64,000 nucleotides of DNA from Amycolatopsis pretoriensis (GTDB taxonomy: Bacteria > Actinomycetota > Actinomycetes > Mycobacteriales > Pseudonocardiaceae). This document shows, piece by piece, positions 13,761 to 22,981 of the stretch. The DNA is taken from contig NZ_FNUJ01000009.1 of assembly GCF_900107925.1 (NCBI RefSeq), positions 1 through 64,000 on the forward strand. Reading direction: 5' to 3'. Position 1 is the first letter of the stretch. The number at the start of each line of letters is the position of its first letter. The position numbers and the translations under genes are program-made. Below the pieces are notes generated by a model that was not told the DNA's origin, made no database searches, and worked only from the letters and a program-made list of their open reading frames with translations.

Positions 13761-15514
13761 CAGTACTTCCGCTCCATCGGCTCGTAGCGGGTGAAGGTGA
13801 CCGGCTTGTAGTCGAGCCGGATGTCGGACGTCAGCTCGGCGCCCTGCTTGTAGGCCATGGTGTGGCGCATGAAGTTCGTGTCGTCGCGGGTCGGGTAGTC
13901 CTCGCGGGCGTGGCCGCCGCGGGACTCCTTGCGGGCGATCGCTCCGACCACGAGCACCTCGGCCAGCTCCAGCAGGAAGCCCAGCTCGACGGCCTCCAGG
14001 AGGTCCGTGTTGTAGCGCTTGCCCTTGTCCGACACCGTGATCCGCTGGTAACGCGCCTTCAGCGCCTGGATGTCGGTCAGCGCCTGCTTCAGCGTGTCCT
14101 CGGTCCGGTACACCGACGCGTGCGAGTCCATCGTCTGCTGCATTTCCTTGCGGATGTCGGCGACGCGCTCGTCACCGTGCTCCGACAGCAGGCCCGCCAG
14201 CTGCTCCTCGACCAGCTTCGTGGGATCCGAAGGCAGCTCGACGTGCTCGTGGGCCAGCGCGTACTCCGCCGCGGCGATGCCGGCGCGGCGGCCGAACACG
14301 TTGATGTCCAGCAGCGAGTTCGTGCCCAGGCGGTTGGAGCCGTGCACGGACACGCACGCGACCTCGCCCGCCGCGTAGAGACCCGGGATGACGTTCTCGT
14401 TGTCCCGCAGCGCTTCGCCGTGGATGTTGGTCGGGATGCCGCCCATCACGTAGTGGCAGGTCGGGAACACCGGCACCGGCTCCTTGACCGGGTCGACGCC
14501 CAGGTAGGTCCGGGAGAACTCCATGATGTCCGGGAGCTTCGCGTTCAGCGTCTCCTCGGGGATGTGCGTGACGTCCAGGACGACGTAGTCCTTGTTCGGC
14601 CCGCACCCGCGGCCCTGCAGCACTTCCTGCACCATCGAGCGCGCCACGATGTCGCGCGGCGCGAGGTCCTTGATCGTCGGGGCGTAGCGCTCCATGAACC
14701 GCTCGCCGGACGCGTTGCGCAGGATCCCGCCCTCGCCGCGGACGGCTTCGGAGATCAGGATGCCGAGCCCGGCCAGACCTGTCGGGTGGAACTGGAAGAA
14801 CTCCATGTCCTCCAGCGGGAGGCCCTTGCGGAAGATGATGCCGAGGCCGTCACCGGTGAGGGTGTGCGCGTTCGACGTCGTCTTGAAGATCTTGCCCGCG
14901 CCGCCGGTGGCCATCACGATCGACTTCGCCTGGAAGACGTGCAGCTCGCCGGTGGCCAGCTCGTAGGCGACGACGCCGGAGGCGACCGGGTTGCCGTTCT
15001 CGTCCGGGGTGGTGACGAGGTCGAGCACGTAGAACTCGTTGAAGAACTCCGTGCCGTACTTGACGCAGTTCTGGTAGAGCGTCTGCAGGATCATGTGGCC
15101 GGTGCGGTCCGCGGCGTAGCAGGCGCGGCGCACCGCGGCCTTGCCGTGGTCACGCGTGTGGCCGCCGAAGCGGCGCTGGTCGATCTTGCCCTCGGGCGTG
15201 CGGTTGAACGGCAGGCCCATCTTCTCGAGGTCGAGGACCGCGTCGATGGCCTCCTTCGCCATGATCTCGGCGGCGTCCTGGTCGACCAGGTAGTCGCCGC
15301 CCTTGATCGTGTCGAAAGTGTGCCACTCCCAGTTGTCCTCTTCGACGTTCGCCAGCGCGGCGCACATGCCGCCCTGGGCCGCGCCGGTGTGGGACCGGGT
15401 CGGGTAGAGCTTGGTGAGGACCGCGGTGCGGGCGCGCTGGCCGGACTCGATGGCCGCGCGCATGCCGGCGCCGCCGGCGCCGACGATCACCACGTCGTAC
15501 TTGTGGAACTGCAT
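13760..15514 (-). CDS. sdhA: Succinate dehydrogenase flavoprotein subunit
   Basis: A 584-residue catalytic subunit oxidising succinate to fumarate in the citric-acid cycle and respiratory chain. The N-terminal FAD Rossmann motif is VGAGGAGMRAAIESGQ. His42 in SHTGAAQGG is the expected covalent FAD attachment residue. The substrate-site sequences QFHPTG and RGEGGILRN are present, and HGSNRLGTNSLLD is near the C-terminal part of the FAD domain. Full length with a normal C-terminus. Its position between sdhD and sdhB is the usual actinobacterial order. Confidence 0.97.
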   Translation of the reverse strand: MQFHKYDVVIVGAGGAGMRAAIESGQRARTAVLTKLYPTRSHTGAAQGGMCAALANVEEDNWEWHTFDTIKGGDYLVDQDAAEIMAKEAIDAVLDLEKMGLPFNRTPEGKIDQRRFGGHTRDHGKAAVRRACYAADRTGHMILQTLYQNCVKYGTEFFNEFYVLDLVTTPDENGNPVASGVVAYELATGELHVFQAKSIVMATGGAGKIFKTTSNAHTLTGDGLGIIFRKGLPLEDMEFFQFHPTGLAGLGILISEAVRGEGGILRNASGERFMERYAPTIKDLAPRDIVARSMVQEVLQGRGCGPNKDYVVLDVTHIPEETLNAKLPDIMEFSRTYLGVDPVKEPVPVFPTCHYVMGGIPTNIHGEALRDNENVIPGLYAAGEVACVSVHGSNRLGTNSLLDINVFGRRAGIAAAEYALAHEHVELPSDPTKLVEEQLAGLLSEHGDERVADIRKEMQQTMDSHASVYRTEDTLKQALTDIQALKARYQRITVSDKGKRYNTDLLEAVELGFLLELAEVLVVGAIARKESRGGHAREDYPTRDDTNFMRHTMAYKQGAELTSDIRLDYKPVTFTRYEPMERKY

Positions 15515-15534
15515 GGTGGGAGGTCTCCGGGGCT

Positions 15535-15948
15535 TCAGTTCGCGGGCATGTTCGGGTCGAAGGTGAAGATCACCATCGTGCCGACGGCCAGGATCAGCAC
15601 CATCGAGACGTAGAGCAGGATCTTCAGCCAGAACCGCGTGCTGTCCTTGCGCGCGTAGTCGTCGATGATGGTGCGCAGGCCGTTGCCGCCGTGGATCTCG
15701 GCGAGCCAGAGCATGGCCAGGTCCCAGAACTGCCAGAACGGCGAGGCCCAGCGGCCGGCCACGAAGCCCCAGTTGATCCGGTGCACGCCGCCGTCGAGGA
15801 TGTTCATGATCAGCAGGTGGCCGAGCACCAGGATGATCAGGGCCAGTCCGGAGATCCGCATGAACAGCCAGCTGTAGAGCTCGAAGTTGCTGCGGCGGGC
15901 GGCGGGACGCTTCGGCGCGCGGGGGTTGGCGATCGCGAGGTCGGCCAT
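15535..15948 (-). CDS. sdhD: Succinate dehydrogenase hydrophobic membrane anchor subunit
   Basis: A 137-residue protein with three hydrophobic helices: FMRISGLALIILVLGHLLIMNI, WQFWDLAMLWLAEIHGGNG and WLKILLYVSMVLILAVGTMVIF. The conserved Arg-Ile-Ser-Gly at the first helix and a His in each of the first two helices fit quinone and heme b binding. It is one base from the sdhC stop and 20 bases before sdhA. Together with SdhC it anchors the complex and reduces menaquinone. Confidence 0.93.
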   Translation of the reverse strand: MADLAIANPRAPKRPAARRSNFELYSWLFMRISGLALIILVLGHLLIMNILDGGVHRINWGFVAGRWASPFWQFWDLAMLWLAEIHGGNGLRTIIDDYARKDSTRFWLKILLYVSMVLILAVGTMVIFTFDPNMPAN

Positions 15949-15949
15949 G

Positions 15950-16393
15950 TCAGTTACCCCCGAAGAGCGTTTCGACGGTGCGCTTCAGCATGAAGAACGC
16001 ACCGGGGACCATCACGACGACCCAGACCACGCCGATGACCCACAGCATCGCCTTCTGCAGCTTCGGGCCCTTCGACCAGAAGTCGACCAGCATGACGCGG
16101 ATGCCGTTGAGCGCGTGGAAGAGCACCGCGCCGACGAGGCCGACCTCCAGGAGGTTCACGATCGGCGTCTTGTAGGTCTCGATGACCTGGTCGTAGGTGT
16201 TCGGCGACACGCGCACCAGCGCGGTGTCGAGCACGTGGACGAACAGGAAGAAGAATGTGAGCACGCCGGTGATGCGGTGCAGCACCCAGGACCACATGCC
16301 GGGGTCACCCCGGTAGAAGGTCCCTTGCCGGCGTGAGGCACCCGCCCGATCGCTCGCGCCTGCCGAAGCGGCAGTGCTCGCCGTGGTGGACAT
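15950..16393 (-). CDS. sdhC: Succinate dehydrogenase cytochrome b556 subunit
   Basis: A 147-residue first gene of the operon. An Ala/Ser-rich N-terminus precedes FYRGDPGMWSWVLHRITGVLTFFFLFVHVLDTAL, which holds the SdhC signature with the heme-associated His residues in the first helix; two further helices follow (VGLVGAVLFHALNGIRVMLVD and MLWVIGVVWVVVMVPGAFFML). The order sdhC-sdhD-sdhA-sdhB is standard. Transcription probably begins in the 390-base interval upstream. Confidence 0.94.
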   Translation of the reverse strand: MSTTASTAASAGASDRAGASRRQGTFYRGDPGMWSWVLHRITGVLTFFFLFVHVLDTALVRVSPNTYDQVIETYKTPIVNLLEVGLVGAVLFHALNGIRVMLVDFWSKGPKLQKAMLWVIGVVWVVVMVPGAFFMLKRTVETLFGGN

Positions 16394-16786
16394 CGGTGAA
16401 CGGCCTCCAACGTCTGACTATGTGCCCGGTGGCCGTGAGGTCCGCAGTCGCCGTGAAACGGCGGCAGTGCCGAGATCAACGTCATCGAGCCTGGATGAAT
16501 CGGATGCTAGACCCGCACCCGGCACCCGGCTCACCTCCGGGTTCCTGTCTGTGATGGACCAGACACCGGTACCGGGGCACCGCCACCCGGTGGTGTGGCG
16601 CAGCGCACTCGGCGGCGCGACGGTCCCGATCAGCGGAAACGCGGTAGGTCGGACCTCTGAGAAATCTCATATCTGATGCACTACGCCAATAGGCTGGCTG
16701 AGTTCGTGGATTGTTGACCGGACTTCACGCTGTTCCTACTGTCGCTCGCATAGACATCGGACCTTTCACGATGGGGTGACGTTCTG
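16394..16786. other. Divergent promoter interval, sdhC / alpha-galactosidase
   Basis: Nearly 400 bases without a gene. The alpha-galactosidase side is lower in GC and contains TGAGAAATCTCA (16656-16667), a 5-base inverted repeat around AA, followed by AT-rich sequence suitable for a promoter. The sdhC side has no obvious binding site. Nothing else identified. Confidence 0.5.
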
Positions 16787-18778
16787 GTGAGACGACTCGG
16801 CCTGGTGATCGCCGTCGCGGCGCTGCTGCCCGTGGTGGCGGTCACTCCCGCGCAGGCACTGCCGGACGGACTGGCGCCGACTCCGCCGATGGGCTTCAAC
16901 AACTGGAACACGACGGGCTGCGCCGTCGACGAGCAGCTCATCCGCGACACCGCCGACCTCTTCGTCGACAAAGGACTCAAGGCCGCCGGCTACCAGTACG
17001 TGAACGTCGACGACTGCTGGGCCGAGCCGGCGCGTGATGCCGACGGCCGGATGCAGGCGAACAAGGCGCGCTTCCCCAGCGGGATCAAGGCACTCGCCGA
17101 CTACGTCCACGCGAAGGGCCTCAAGTTCGGCATCTACACCAGCGCGGGCACGCTGACCTGCGCGAAGACCCAGCCCGGCGCGCTGGACCACGAAGACGTC
17201 GACGCGCAGACGTTCGCGGACTGGGGCGTCGACTACCTCAAGTACGACAACTGCAACAACCAGGGCCGGCCCGCGCTCGAGCGCTACACGAAGATGCGCG
17301 ACGCGCTGAAGAAGACCGGTCGCCCGATCGTGTACTCGCTGTGCGAGTGGGGCGAGAACAAGCCGTGGGAGTGGGGCGCGGACGTCGGCCACCTGTGGCG
17401 CACCACCGGCGACATCAAGGACAACTGGGCGAAGGTCGTCCAGATCCTCAAGGCGAACGCGCCGCTCGCGCCGTACGCCGGGCCGGGGCACTGGAACGAT
17501 CCCGACATGCTCGAGGTCGGCAACGGCGGCATGACGACCGAGGAGTACCGGTCGCACTTCTCGCTGTGGGCGATGATGGCCGCGCCGCTGCTCATCGGCG
17601 CCGATCTGCGGAAGGTGCCGCCGGCGGACTTCGACGTGCTGCGCAACACCGAGGTCATCGCGCTCGACCAGGACCGCCGCGGGGTCCAGGCCCGCGTGCT
17701 GTCCAACCAGGACGGTCACTGGGTCTTCGCCAAGCCCCTCGCGAACGGCGACGTCGCGGTCGCGCTCTTCAACGAGACGACGTCGAGCGCGGCGATCGGC
17801 ACCACCGCGGCCGCCGCGGGCCTGCCGAAGGCCGCCGGCTACACCGCGCGGGACCTCTGGGGCCACCGCGACCTCCAGACCGCCGGCCGGCTCTCCGCGG
17901 TCGTCCCGCCGCACGCGACGGTGGTCTACCGGGTGCACGCGGGCGGCGCCTGGCTGCGGGCCGAACCCCTGGTCAGCACCGGCCTCGAGCTGGCCGCGCC
18001 GGTGCCGGGCGTCCCGGGGGAGATCACGCCGGCCGGGAAACCCTTCGAGGTGACGGTGTCCGCGACCGACGAGGCCCGCGTCCCGGTGTTCGACCCGCGC
18101 GTCACGCTCACCGCGCCCGCCGGCTGGCGGGTCGAGCAGCTCGCGCGGCCCCGGGAGTTCGTGCTGGGCACCGGCGACACGGCGGCGGGGCGCTGGCGCG
18201 TGACCCCGCCGTCCGGCACCGAAGGCACGACGGCGGTCCTGCGCGGCGGCGTCACGTACCGGGCGCTCGGCTTCGGGCAGCGGAGCTGGGCCGGTTCCCA
18301 GCAGCTGACGGTCCCGACGGCCCCGCCCGCGGCCCCGGCGTGGGCGAGCGACCTGCGCTGGGCGGCGGAGAAGAACGGCTACGGCCCGGTCGAGCGCGAC
18401 ATGTCCAACGGCAGCATCCCGGCGGGCGACGGCAAGCCGCTGACGATCAACGGCGTGGGCTACTCGAAGGGGTTGGGCGCCCACGCACCCAGCGAAGTCG
18501 TCTTCTACGTGGGCGGCCGCTGCACGGCGTTCACGGCGGACGTCGGCGTCGACGACGAACGCGAGGCGACGAACAAGCAGGGCTCGACGACGTTCGAGGT
18601 CTACGCGGACGGCTCCCGCGTGGCGGCGACGGGACTCCGGACCTGGCAGGACCCGGCGTTGCCCCTGAACGCCGACTTGCAGGGGGCCCAGTACCTGAGG
18701 CTCGTGGTCACCGACGGCGGCGACGGCAACTCCTACGACCGCGCCGACTGGGCCGCCGCGCGGCTCACCTGCGGCTGA
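16787..18778 (+). CDS. Secreted GH27 alpha-galactosidase with NEW3 and NPCBM-like domains
   Basis: A 663-residue secreted glycosidase releasing terminal alpha-galactose from plant oligosaccharides or galactomannan. A signal peptide ends at about residue 25 (TPAQA). The GH27 barrel starts with PPMGFNNWN and has the nucleophile Asp154 (LKYDNC) and acid/base Asp240 (HWNDPDM). A beta-sandwich end domain leads to about residue 390, then a NEW3-like region (PGEITPAGKPFEVTVSA) to about 510. The last 150 residues form an NPCBM-type carbohydrate-binding domain (GLGAHAPSEVVFYV...VGVDDE). The start is GTG 16787. Neighbouring genes give no sugar operon, so it probably acts alone in the extracellular space. 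Confidence 0.93.
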   Translation: MRRLGLVIAVAALLPVVAVTPAQALPDGLAPTPPMGFNNWNTTGCAVDEQLIRDTADLFVDKGLKAAGYQYVNVDDCWAEPARDADGRMQANKARFPSGIKALADYVHAKGLKFGIYTSAGTLTCAKTQPGALDHEDVDAQTFADWGVDYLKYDNCNNQGRPALERYTKMRDALKKTGRPIVYSLCEWGENKPWEWGADVGHLWRTTGDIKDNWAKVVQILKANAPLAPYAGPGHWNDPDMLEVGNGGMTTEEYRSHFSLWAMMAAPLLIGADLRKVPPADFDVLRNTEVIALDQDRRGVQARVLSNQDGHWVFAKPLANGDVAVALFNETTSSAAIGTTAAAAGLPKAAGYTARDLWGHRDLQTAGRLSAVVPPHATVVYRVHAGGAWLRAEPLVSTGLELAAPVPGVPGEITPAGKPFEVTVSATDEARVPVFDPRVTLTAPAGWRVEQLARPREFVLGTGDTAAGRWRVTPPSGTEGTTAVLRGGVTYRALGFGQRSWAGSQQLTVPTAPPAAPAWASDLRWAAEKNGYGPVERDMSNGSIPAGDGKPLTINGVGYSKGLGAHAPSEVVFYVGGRCTAFTADVGVDDEREATNKQGSTTFEVYADGSRVAATGLRTWQDPALPLNADLQGAQYLRLVVTDGGDGNSYDRADWAAARLTCG

Positions 18779-18801
18779 ACGGGCGTCATCTCACAGGGTG
18801 A

Positions 18802-18831
18802 CCGGGCTGGCCCAACCTTCGGTCAGCCCGG
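18802..18831. terminator. Hairpin after alpha-galactosidase gene
   Basis: CCGGGCTG and CAGCCCGG form a perfect 8-bp stem around a 14-base loop that can pair further (GGCC side). It lies 24 bases beyond the stop, a reasonable intrinsic terminator without U tract. Confidence 0.65.
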
Positions 18832-19088
18832 CACACTGAGTGACACAAAACGGCATTTAAGCCGTCCCAGAGCGCGGCCAACCGCCGAAAGTAGCGCCGA
18901 ACGGGGACGATGATCACGTTCGGTGTCCAGTTCGTCGCGCGCAAGACTGCTGAGTAAACGTTTGTGTTACGTAGCGTGCCTTTCCTATGGCGCATTCCTG
19001 TCCGGCGGGTACGGTCCACCAGTCGACCCGGCAGTGGGCCCGGTCGTGCCCTGGACATCCGCTGGATCAGCGGGGAGGGAGAAACACG
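18832..19088. other. Promoter and leader of the nucleoside-uptake operon
   Basis: Lower-GC interval containing ACGGC-ATTTAA-GCCGT (18850-18865), a small inverted repeat that may be an operator, and AAACGTTT (18956-18963). GGGGAGGGA at 19072-19080 is the ribosome site that decides the TTG start of the lipoprotein gene. No gene seen. Confidence 0.5.
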
Positions 19089-20243
19089 TTGCGTCGCATG
19101 CGTGGAACCGCGCTGGCCGCCGCGGCCATGGCCGGGGTGCTCGCCCTGGCCGGGTGCGCCAAGGACTCCGGCGGTGGGAACAGCTCGAACAACACCGCGG
19201 CCTCGTCGGGTGGCGGCTCGGACTGCGTCACCGCGCAGAAGCCGCCCGCGGCCCCCGCCGCGTCGAGCAGCACGGCCGCCGCCGGTGGCAAGGTCGACGG
19301 CAGCAAGCTGAAGATCGGCCTGGCCTTCGACGTCGGCGGCCGGGGTGACGCGTCGTTCAACGACGCCGCCGCCGCGGGTACCGACAAGGCGAAGAGCGAG
19401 CTCGGCGTCACGACGGTCAACGAGAGCACCGCCAGCGCCAGCGAAGCCGAGTCGGCCAAGCAGCAGCGCCTCGACCAGATGGCCTCCTCGGGCCTCAACC
19501 CGATCGTCGCGGTCGGGTTCGCCTACGCCGACTCGGTCAAGGCCGTCGCCGCCAAGTACCCGAACACCAAGTTCGCGATCGTCGACGACGACTCGATCAC
19601 GCTGCCGAACGTCACGCCGCTGGTCTTCGCCGAGGAGCAGGGCTCGTTCCTGGCCGGCGTCGCCGCCGCGTACAAGAGCAAGAGCTGCCACATCGGCTTC
19701 GTCGGCGGCGTCAACACCCCGCTGATCCAGAAGTTCGAGGCCGGCTTCCTGCAGGGCGCGAAGACGGTTTCGTCCAAGATCAAGATCGAGGACGAGTACC
19801 TGACCCCGGCCGGTGACTTCTCCGGGTTCCAGGACCCGCCGAAGGGCAACGCGAAGGCCGCGGCCGAGATCGCCAAGGGCGCGGACGTCATCTACCACGC
19901 CGCCGGCGCCTCGGGTAAGGGCGTGTTCGACGCCGCCAAGGCGGGCAACGCGCTGGCCATCGGCGTCGACTCCGACCAGTACAACCAGAAGACCGTCGCG
20001 GCCGACAAGGACGTCATCATCACGTCCATGCTCAAGCGCGTCGACGTCGCGGTGTTCGACTACATCCAGGCCGTCGCCAAGGGTGACCTGACCGGCCTGC
20101 CGAAGCGGTTCGACCTCAAGGTCGACGGCGTCGGCTACGCCACCTCCGGCGGCAAGGTCGACGACATCAAGGACGTCCTCGACGGGTACAAGGCCCAGAT
20201 CATCTCGGGCGCGATCACCGTTTCGGACAAGCCGCAGAAGTAG
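19089..20243 (+). CDS. BMP/PnrA-family nucleoside-binding lipoprotein
   Basis: A 384-residue lipoprotein of the basic-membrane-protein (BMP, PnrA-like) family, the extracellular receptor for ABC import of purine or pyrimidine nucleosides. The lipobox LALAGC gives the acylated Cys23. A low-complexity Ser/Gly/Ala linker follows, then the binding fold beginning LKIGLAFDVGGRGDASFND. FIGFVGGV-type (CHIGFVGGVNTPLIQKFEAGF) and GVDSDQYNQ motifs are family hallmarks. TTG 19089 was chosen because the ribosome site is 10 bases upstream; ATG 19098 is three codons later. It leads an operon with ABC ATPase, two permeases and salvage enzymes, which strongly supports nucleoside specificity. Confidence 0.93.
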   Translation: MRRMRGTALAAAAMAGVLALAGCAKDSGGGNSSNNTAASSGGGSDCVTAQKPPAAPAASSSTAAAGGKVDGSKLKIGLAFDVGGRGDASFNDAAAAGTDKAKSELGVTTVNESTASASEAESAKQQRLDQMASSGLNPIVAVGFAYADSVKAVAAKYPNTKFAIVDDDSITLPNVTPLVFAEEQGSFLAGVAAAYKSKSCHIGFVGGVNTPLIQKFEAGFLQGAKTVSSKIKIEDEYLTPAGDFSGFQDPPKGNAKAAAEIAKGADVIYHAAGASGKGVFDAAKAGNALAIGVDSDQYNQKTVAADKDVIITSMLKRVDVAVFDYIQAVAKGDLTGLPKRFDLKVDGVGYATSGGKVDDIKDVLDGYKAQIISGAITVSDKPQK

Positions 20244-20321
20244 TTCAACGCGTGCCGGGGCTCGGAGGGAATTTCCCTCCGGGCCCCTCACGCGTTCCAG
20301 AGATATGGAATCCTCCCGCCC

Positions 20322-21893
20322 ATGAGCACTGCCGAGGCCCCGGCCGAGGCCGTCCCCGACCGGGGCGTCCCCGCCGTCCAGCTGACCGGGATCACCAAAC
20401 GGTTCCCGGGTGTGGTGGCCAACTCCGACGTCAACCTCACCGTCGCCGCGGGCGAGGTGCACGCCATCTGTGGCGAGAACGGCGCCGGCAAGTCCACCCT
20501 GATGAAGATCCTCTACGGCATGCAGCCGCCGGACGAGGGCACCATCGCGATCAACGGCGAAGAGGTGAAGCTGCGCAACCCGCAGGACGCCATCCGCGCC
20601 GGGATCGGCATGGTGCACCAGCACTTCATGCTGGCCGACAACCTCACGGTCGGCGAGAACGTCTTCCTCGGCGCCGAGGGCCTGCACGGCATCGGCCGCG
20701 CCGCCCGCGCGCGGCTGGCCGAGCTCGCCGAGCGGACCGGGCTGCACGCCAAGCCCGAGACGCTGCTGGAGGAGCTCGGCGTCGCCGACCGCCAGCGCGT
20801 CGAGATCGTCAAGGTGCTCTACCGCGGGGCGAAGATCATCATCCTGGACGAGCCGACCGCGGTGCTGGTGCCGCAGGAGGTCGACGCGCTCTTCGCGACC
20901 GTCCGGGAGATGAAGGCCGACGGCTACACGTTCCTCTTCATCTCGCACAAGCTCGACGAGGTGCGCGCGATCGCCGACACCGTCACGGTGATCCGCCGCG
21001 GCACCACCGTCGGCACCGCCGACCCGAAGACCATCACCTCGCGCCAGCTCGCGGAGATGATGGTCGGCTCGGAGCTGCCCAGCCCGGAGACCCGCGAGTC
21101 CACGGTCACCGACCGGGACGTGCTGCGGCTGACCGGGCTGACACTCGGCGCCGAAGGCTCGGACCGCAACGCGCTCGACGACGTCACCTTCACCGTGCAC
21201 GCGGGGGAGGTGCTCGGCGTCGCCGGCGTCGAAGGCAACGGCCAGACCGAGCTCGTCGAGACGATCATGGGCATGCGCAAGCCGTCCGGCGGCACCATCG
21301 AGCTGGTTGACGCCGAAGGCAAGGCGCGCGACCTGACGAAGGCGGGCACGCTGGCGCGGCGCGAGGCCGGCATCGGCTACATCGCCGAAGACCGCACGCG
21401 GCACAGCCTGCTGCTCACGCAGCCGTTGTGGGTCAACCGGATCCTCGGTTACCAGACCCGCGAACCGGTCTCCAAAGGACAGTTGCTCGACATCGCGGGC
21501 GCCCGCGCGGACACCGAGCGGATCGTGCGCGACTACGACGTCCGCACGCCCGGCATCGACGTCCCGGCCGCGGCGCTTTCGGGCGGCAACCAGCAGAAGC
21601 TGATCGTCGGGCGCGAGCTGTCGGGCAACCCGGTGCTGCTCATCGCCTCGCACCCCACGCGCGGGGTCGACGTCGGCGCGCAGGCGCTGATCTGGGAGAA
21701 CATCCGCCAGGCCCGGGCCGACGGCCTCGCGGTGCTGCTCATTTCCGCCGACCTCGACGAGCTGATCGGCCTGTCGGACACGATCCGCGTCATGCTGCGC
21801 GGGCGGCTCGTCACCGAGGCCGACCCCGCCACCGTGACGCCGCAGGAACTGGGTTCGGCGATGACCGGCGCCGGAGAGGGTGACGAAGAATGA
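20322..21893 (+). CDS. Nucleoside ABC transporter, tandem ATP-binding protein
   Basis: A 523-residue RbsA-type ATPase with two nucleotide-binding domains. Domain 1 has Walker A GENGAGKST, a degenerate signature (ELGVADRQRVEIVKVL) and Walker B IIILDEPTAVL. Domain 2 has GNGQTEL in place of a canonical P-loop, the signature LSGGNQQK and a Walker B-like LLIASHPTRGVD. This asymmetric pattern is normal for the BMP-associated importers. The leader of this gene lacks a clear ribosome site. The stop overlaps the next gene by ATGA. Confidence 0.93.
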   Translation: MSTAEAPAEAVPDRGVPAVQLTGITKRFPGVVANSDVNLTVAAGEVHAICGENGAGKSTLMKILYGMQPPDEGTIAINGEEVKLRNPQDAIRAGIGMVHQHFMLADNLTVGENVFLGAEGLHGIGRAARARLAELAERTGLHAKPETLLEELGVADRQRVEIVKVLYRGAKIIILDEPTAVLVPQEVDALFATVREMKADGYTFLFISHKLDEVRAIADTVTVIRRGTTVGTADPKTITSRQLAEMMVGSELPSPETRESTVTDRDVLRLTGLTLGAEGSDRNALDDVTFTVHAGEVLGVAGVEGNGQTELVETIMGMRKPSGGTIELVDAEGKARDLTKAGTLARREAGIGYIAEDRTRHSLLLTQPLWVNRILGYQTREPVSKGQLLDIAGARADTERIVRDYDVRTPGIDVPAAALSGGNQQKLIVGRELSGNPVLLIASHPTRGVDVGAQALIWENIRQARADGLAVLLISADLDELIGLSDTIRVMLRGRLVTEADPATVTPQELGSAMTGAGEGDEE

Positions 21894-22981
21894 CTTCCTG
21901 GCGCACGAAACTGCTGCCACCGCTGCTGGCGATCGTCTTCGCCGTGCTGCTGTCGGCGATCGCGCTGATCATCTCCGGCGCCGACCCGCTGCAGGCGTAC
22001 GGCACGATGATCGGCCAGATGTTCAAGGGCTCGACCGCGGTCGACACCGTGAACCTCGCGACCGTGTACTACCTGTCCGGGCTCGCGGTCGCCATCGGCT
22101 TCCAGATGAACCTCTTCAACATCGGCGTCGAGGGCCAGTACCGCTTCGCCGCCGTCATCGCCGCCATCGCGGGCGGCGCGATGAAGCTGCCGCCGGTCAT
22201 CCACGTGCTCGCGATCCTGGTGGTCGCGGTCGTGGCGGGCATGGCCTACGCGGCCGTCCCGGCGATCCTCAAGGTGACCCGCGGGGTCAGCGAGGTCATC
22301 TCGACGATCATGCTCAACGCGATCGTCGCCGGGATCATCGCGTTCCTCATCAACGCCGACCAGTTCGGCGTGCAGCGCGGCAACAACATCGGCACCCGCG
22401 TGATCGAGCCCTCGGGCCGGATCCCCGGCATCCCGCTCGGCTCCGGCACGCTCTTCGGGTTCGTGGTCATCGCCGCGATCGTCGGCGCGGCCTACTGGTT
22501 CATGCTCAACCGCACGCGGTTCGGCTTCGAGCTGAAGGCGTCCGGCGAGTCCACCACGGCCGCGGCCGCCGGCGGCGTCAACGCCAAGAAGATGACGCTC
22601 ATCGCGATGCTGCTCTCCGGTGGCGTGGCCGGCCTGGTCGCCATGCCGGAGCTGCTCGGCCGCGACTACAGCTACGGCATCACCGCGACCCAGATGTACG
22701 GCTTCACCGGCATCGCGGTCGCGCTGCTGGGCCGCAACCACCCCGGCGGCATCGCGCTCGGCGCGCTGCTGTGGGCGTTCCTCGACACCTCCGCGGTGTC
22801 GCTGGAGCAGATCAACGTGTCCAAGGAGATCGCGACGATCATGCAGGGCATCATCGTGCTGTCGGTCGTCGTGGCGTACGAAGTCGTGCGCCGGGCCGAC
22901 CTCGCGGCCGAACAACGGAGGGTGGGCCGCGCGCTCGCCGGCCGCAAGGGTTCCTCGGTCACCGAAGGGGGTGCGGTGTGA
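21890..22981 (+). CDS. Nucleoside ABC transporter permease 1
   Basis: A 363-residue BPD_transp_2 permease with about eight or more hydrophobic helices, opening TKLLPPLLAIVFAVLLSAIALI. Family sequences include MNLFNIGVEGQYRFAA and the cytoplasmic loop RTRFGFELKASGESTTAAAAGGVNAKK, which contacts the ATPase. Coupled by ATGA with the ATPase gene and by GTGA with the second permease gene. The two permeases probably form a heterodimer. Confidence 0.92.
   Translation: MTSWRTKLLPPLLAIVFAVLLSAIALIISGADPLQAYGTMIGQMFKGSTAVDTVNLATVYYLSGLAVAIGFQMNLFNIGVEGQYRFAAVIAAIAGGAMKLPPVIHVLAILVVAVVAGMAYAAVPAILKVTRGVSEVISTIMLNAIVAGIIAFLINADQFGVQRGNNIGTRVIEPSGRIPGIPLGSGTLFGFVVIAAIVGAAYWFMLNRTRFGFELKASGESTTAAAAGGVNAKKMTLIAMLLSGGVAGLVAMPELLGRDYSYGITATQMYGFTGIAVALLGRNHPGGIALGALLWAFLDTSAVSLEQINVSKEIATIMQGIIVLSVVVAYEVVRRADLAAEQRRVGRALAGRKGSSVTEGGAV

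Noticed and set aside
18786..21920. A 1044-codon open frame on the minus strand
   Set aside because: It mirrors the BMP lipoprotein and ABC ATPase genes, has Arg/Asp-rich composition typical of reversed high-GC coding DNA, and no family motif.
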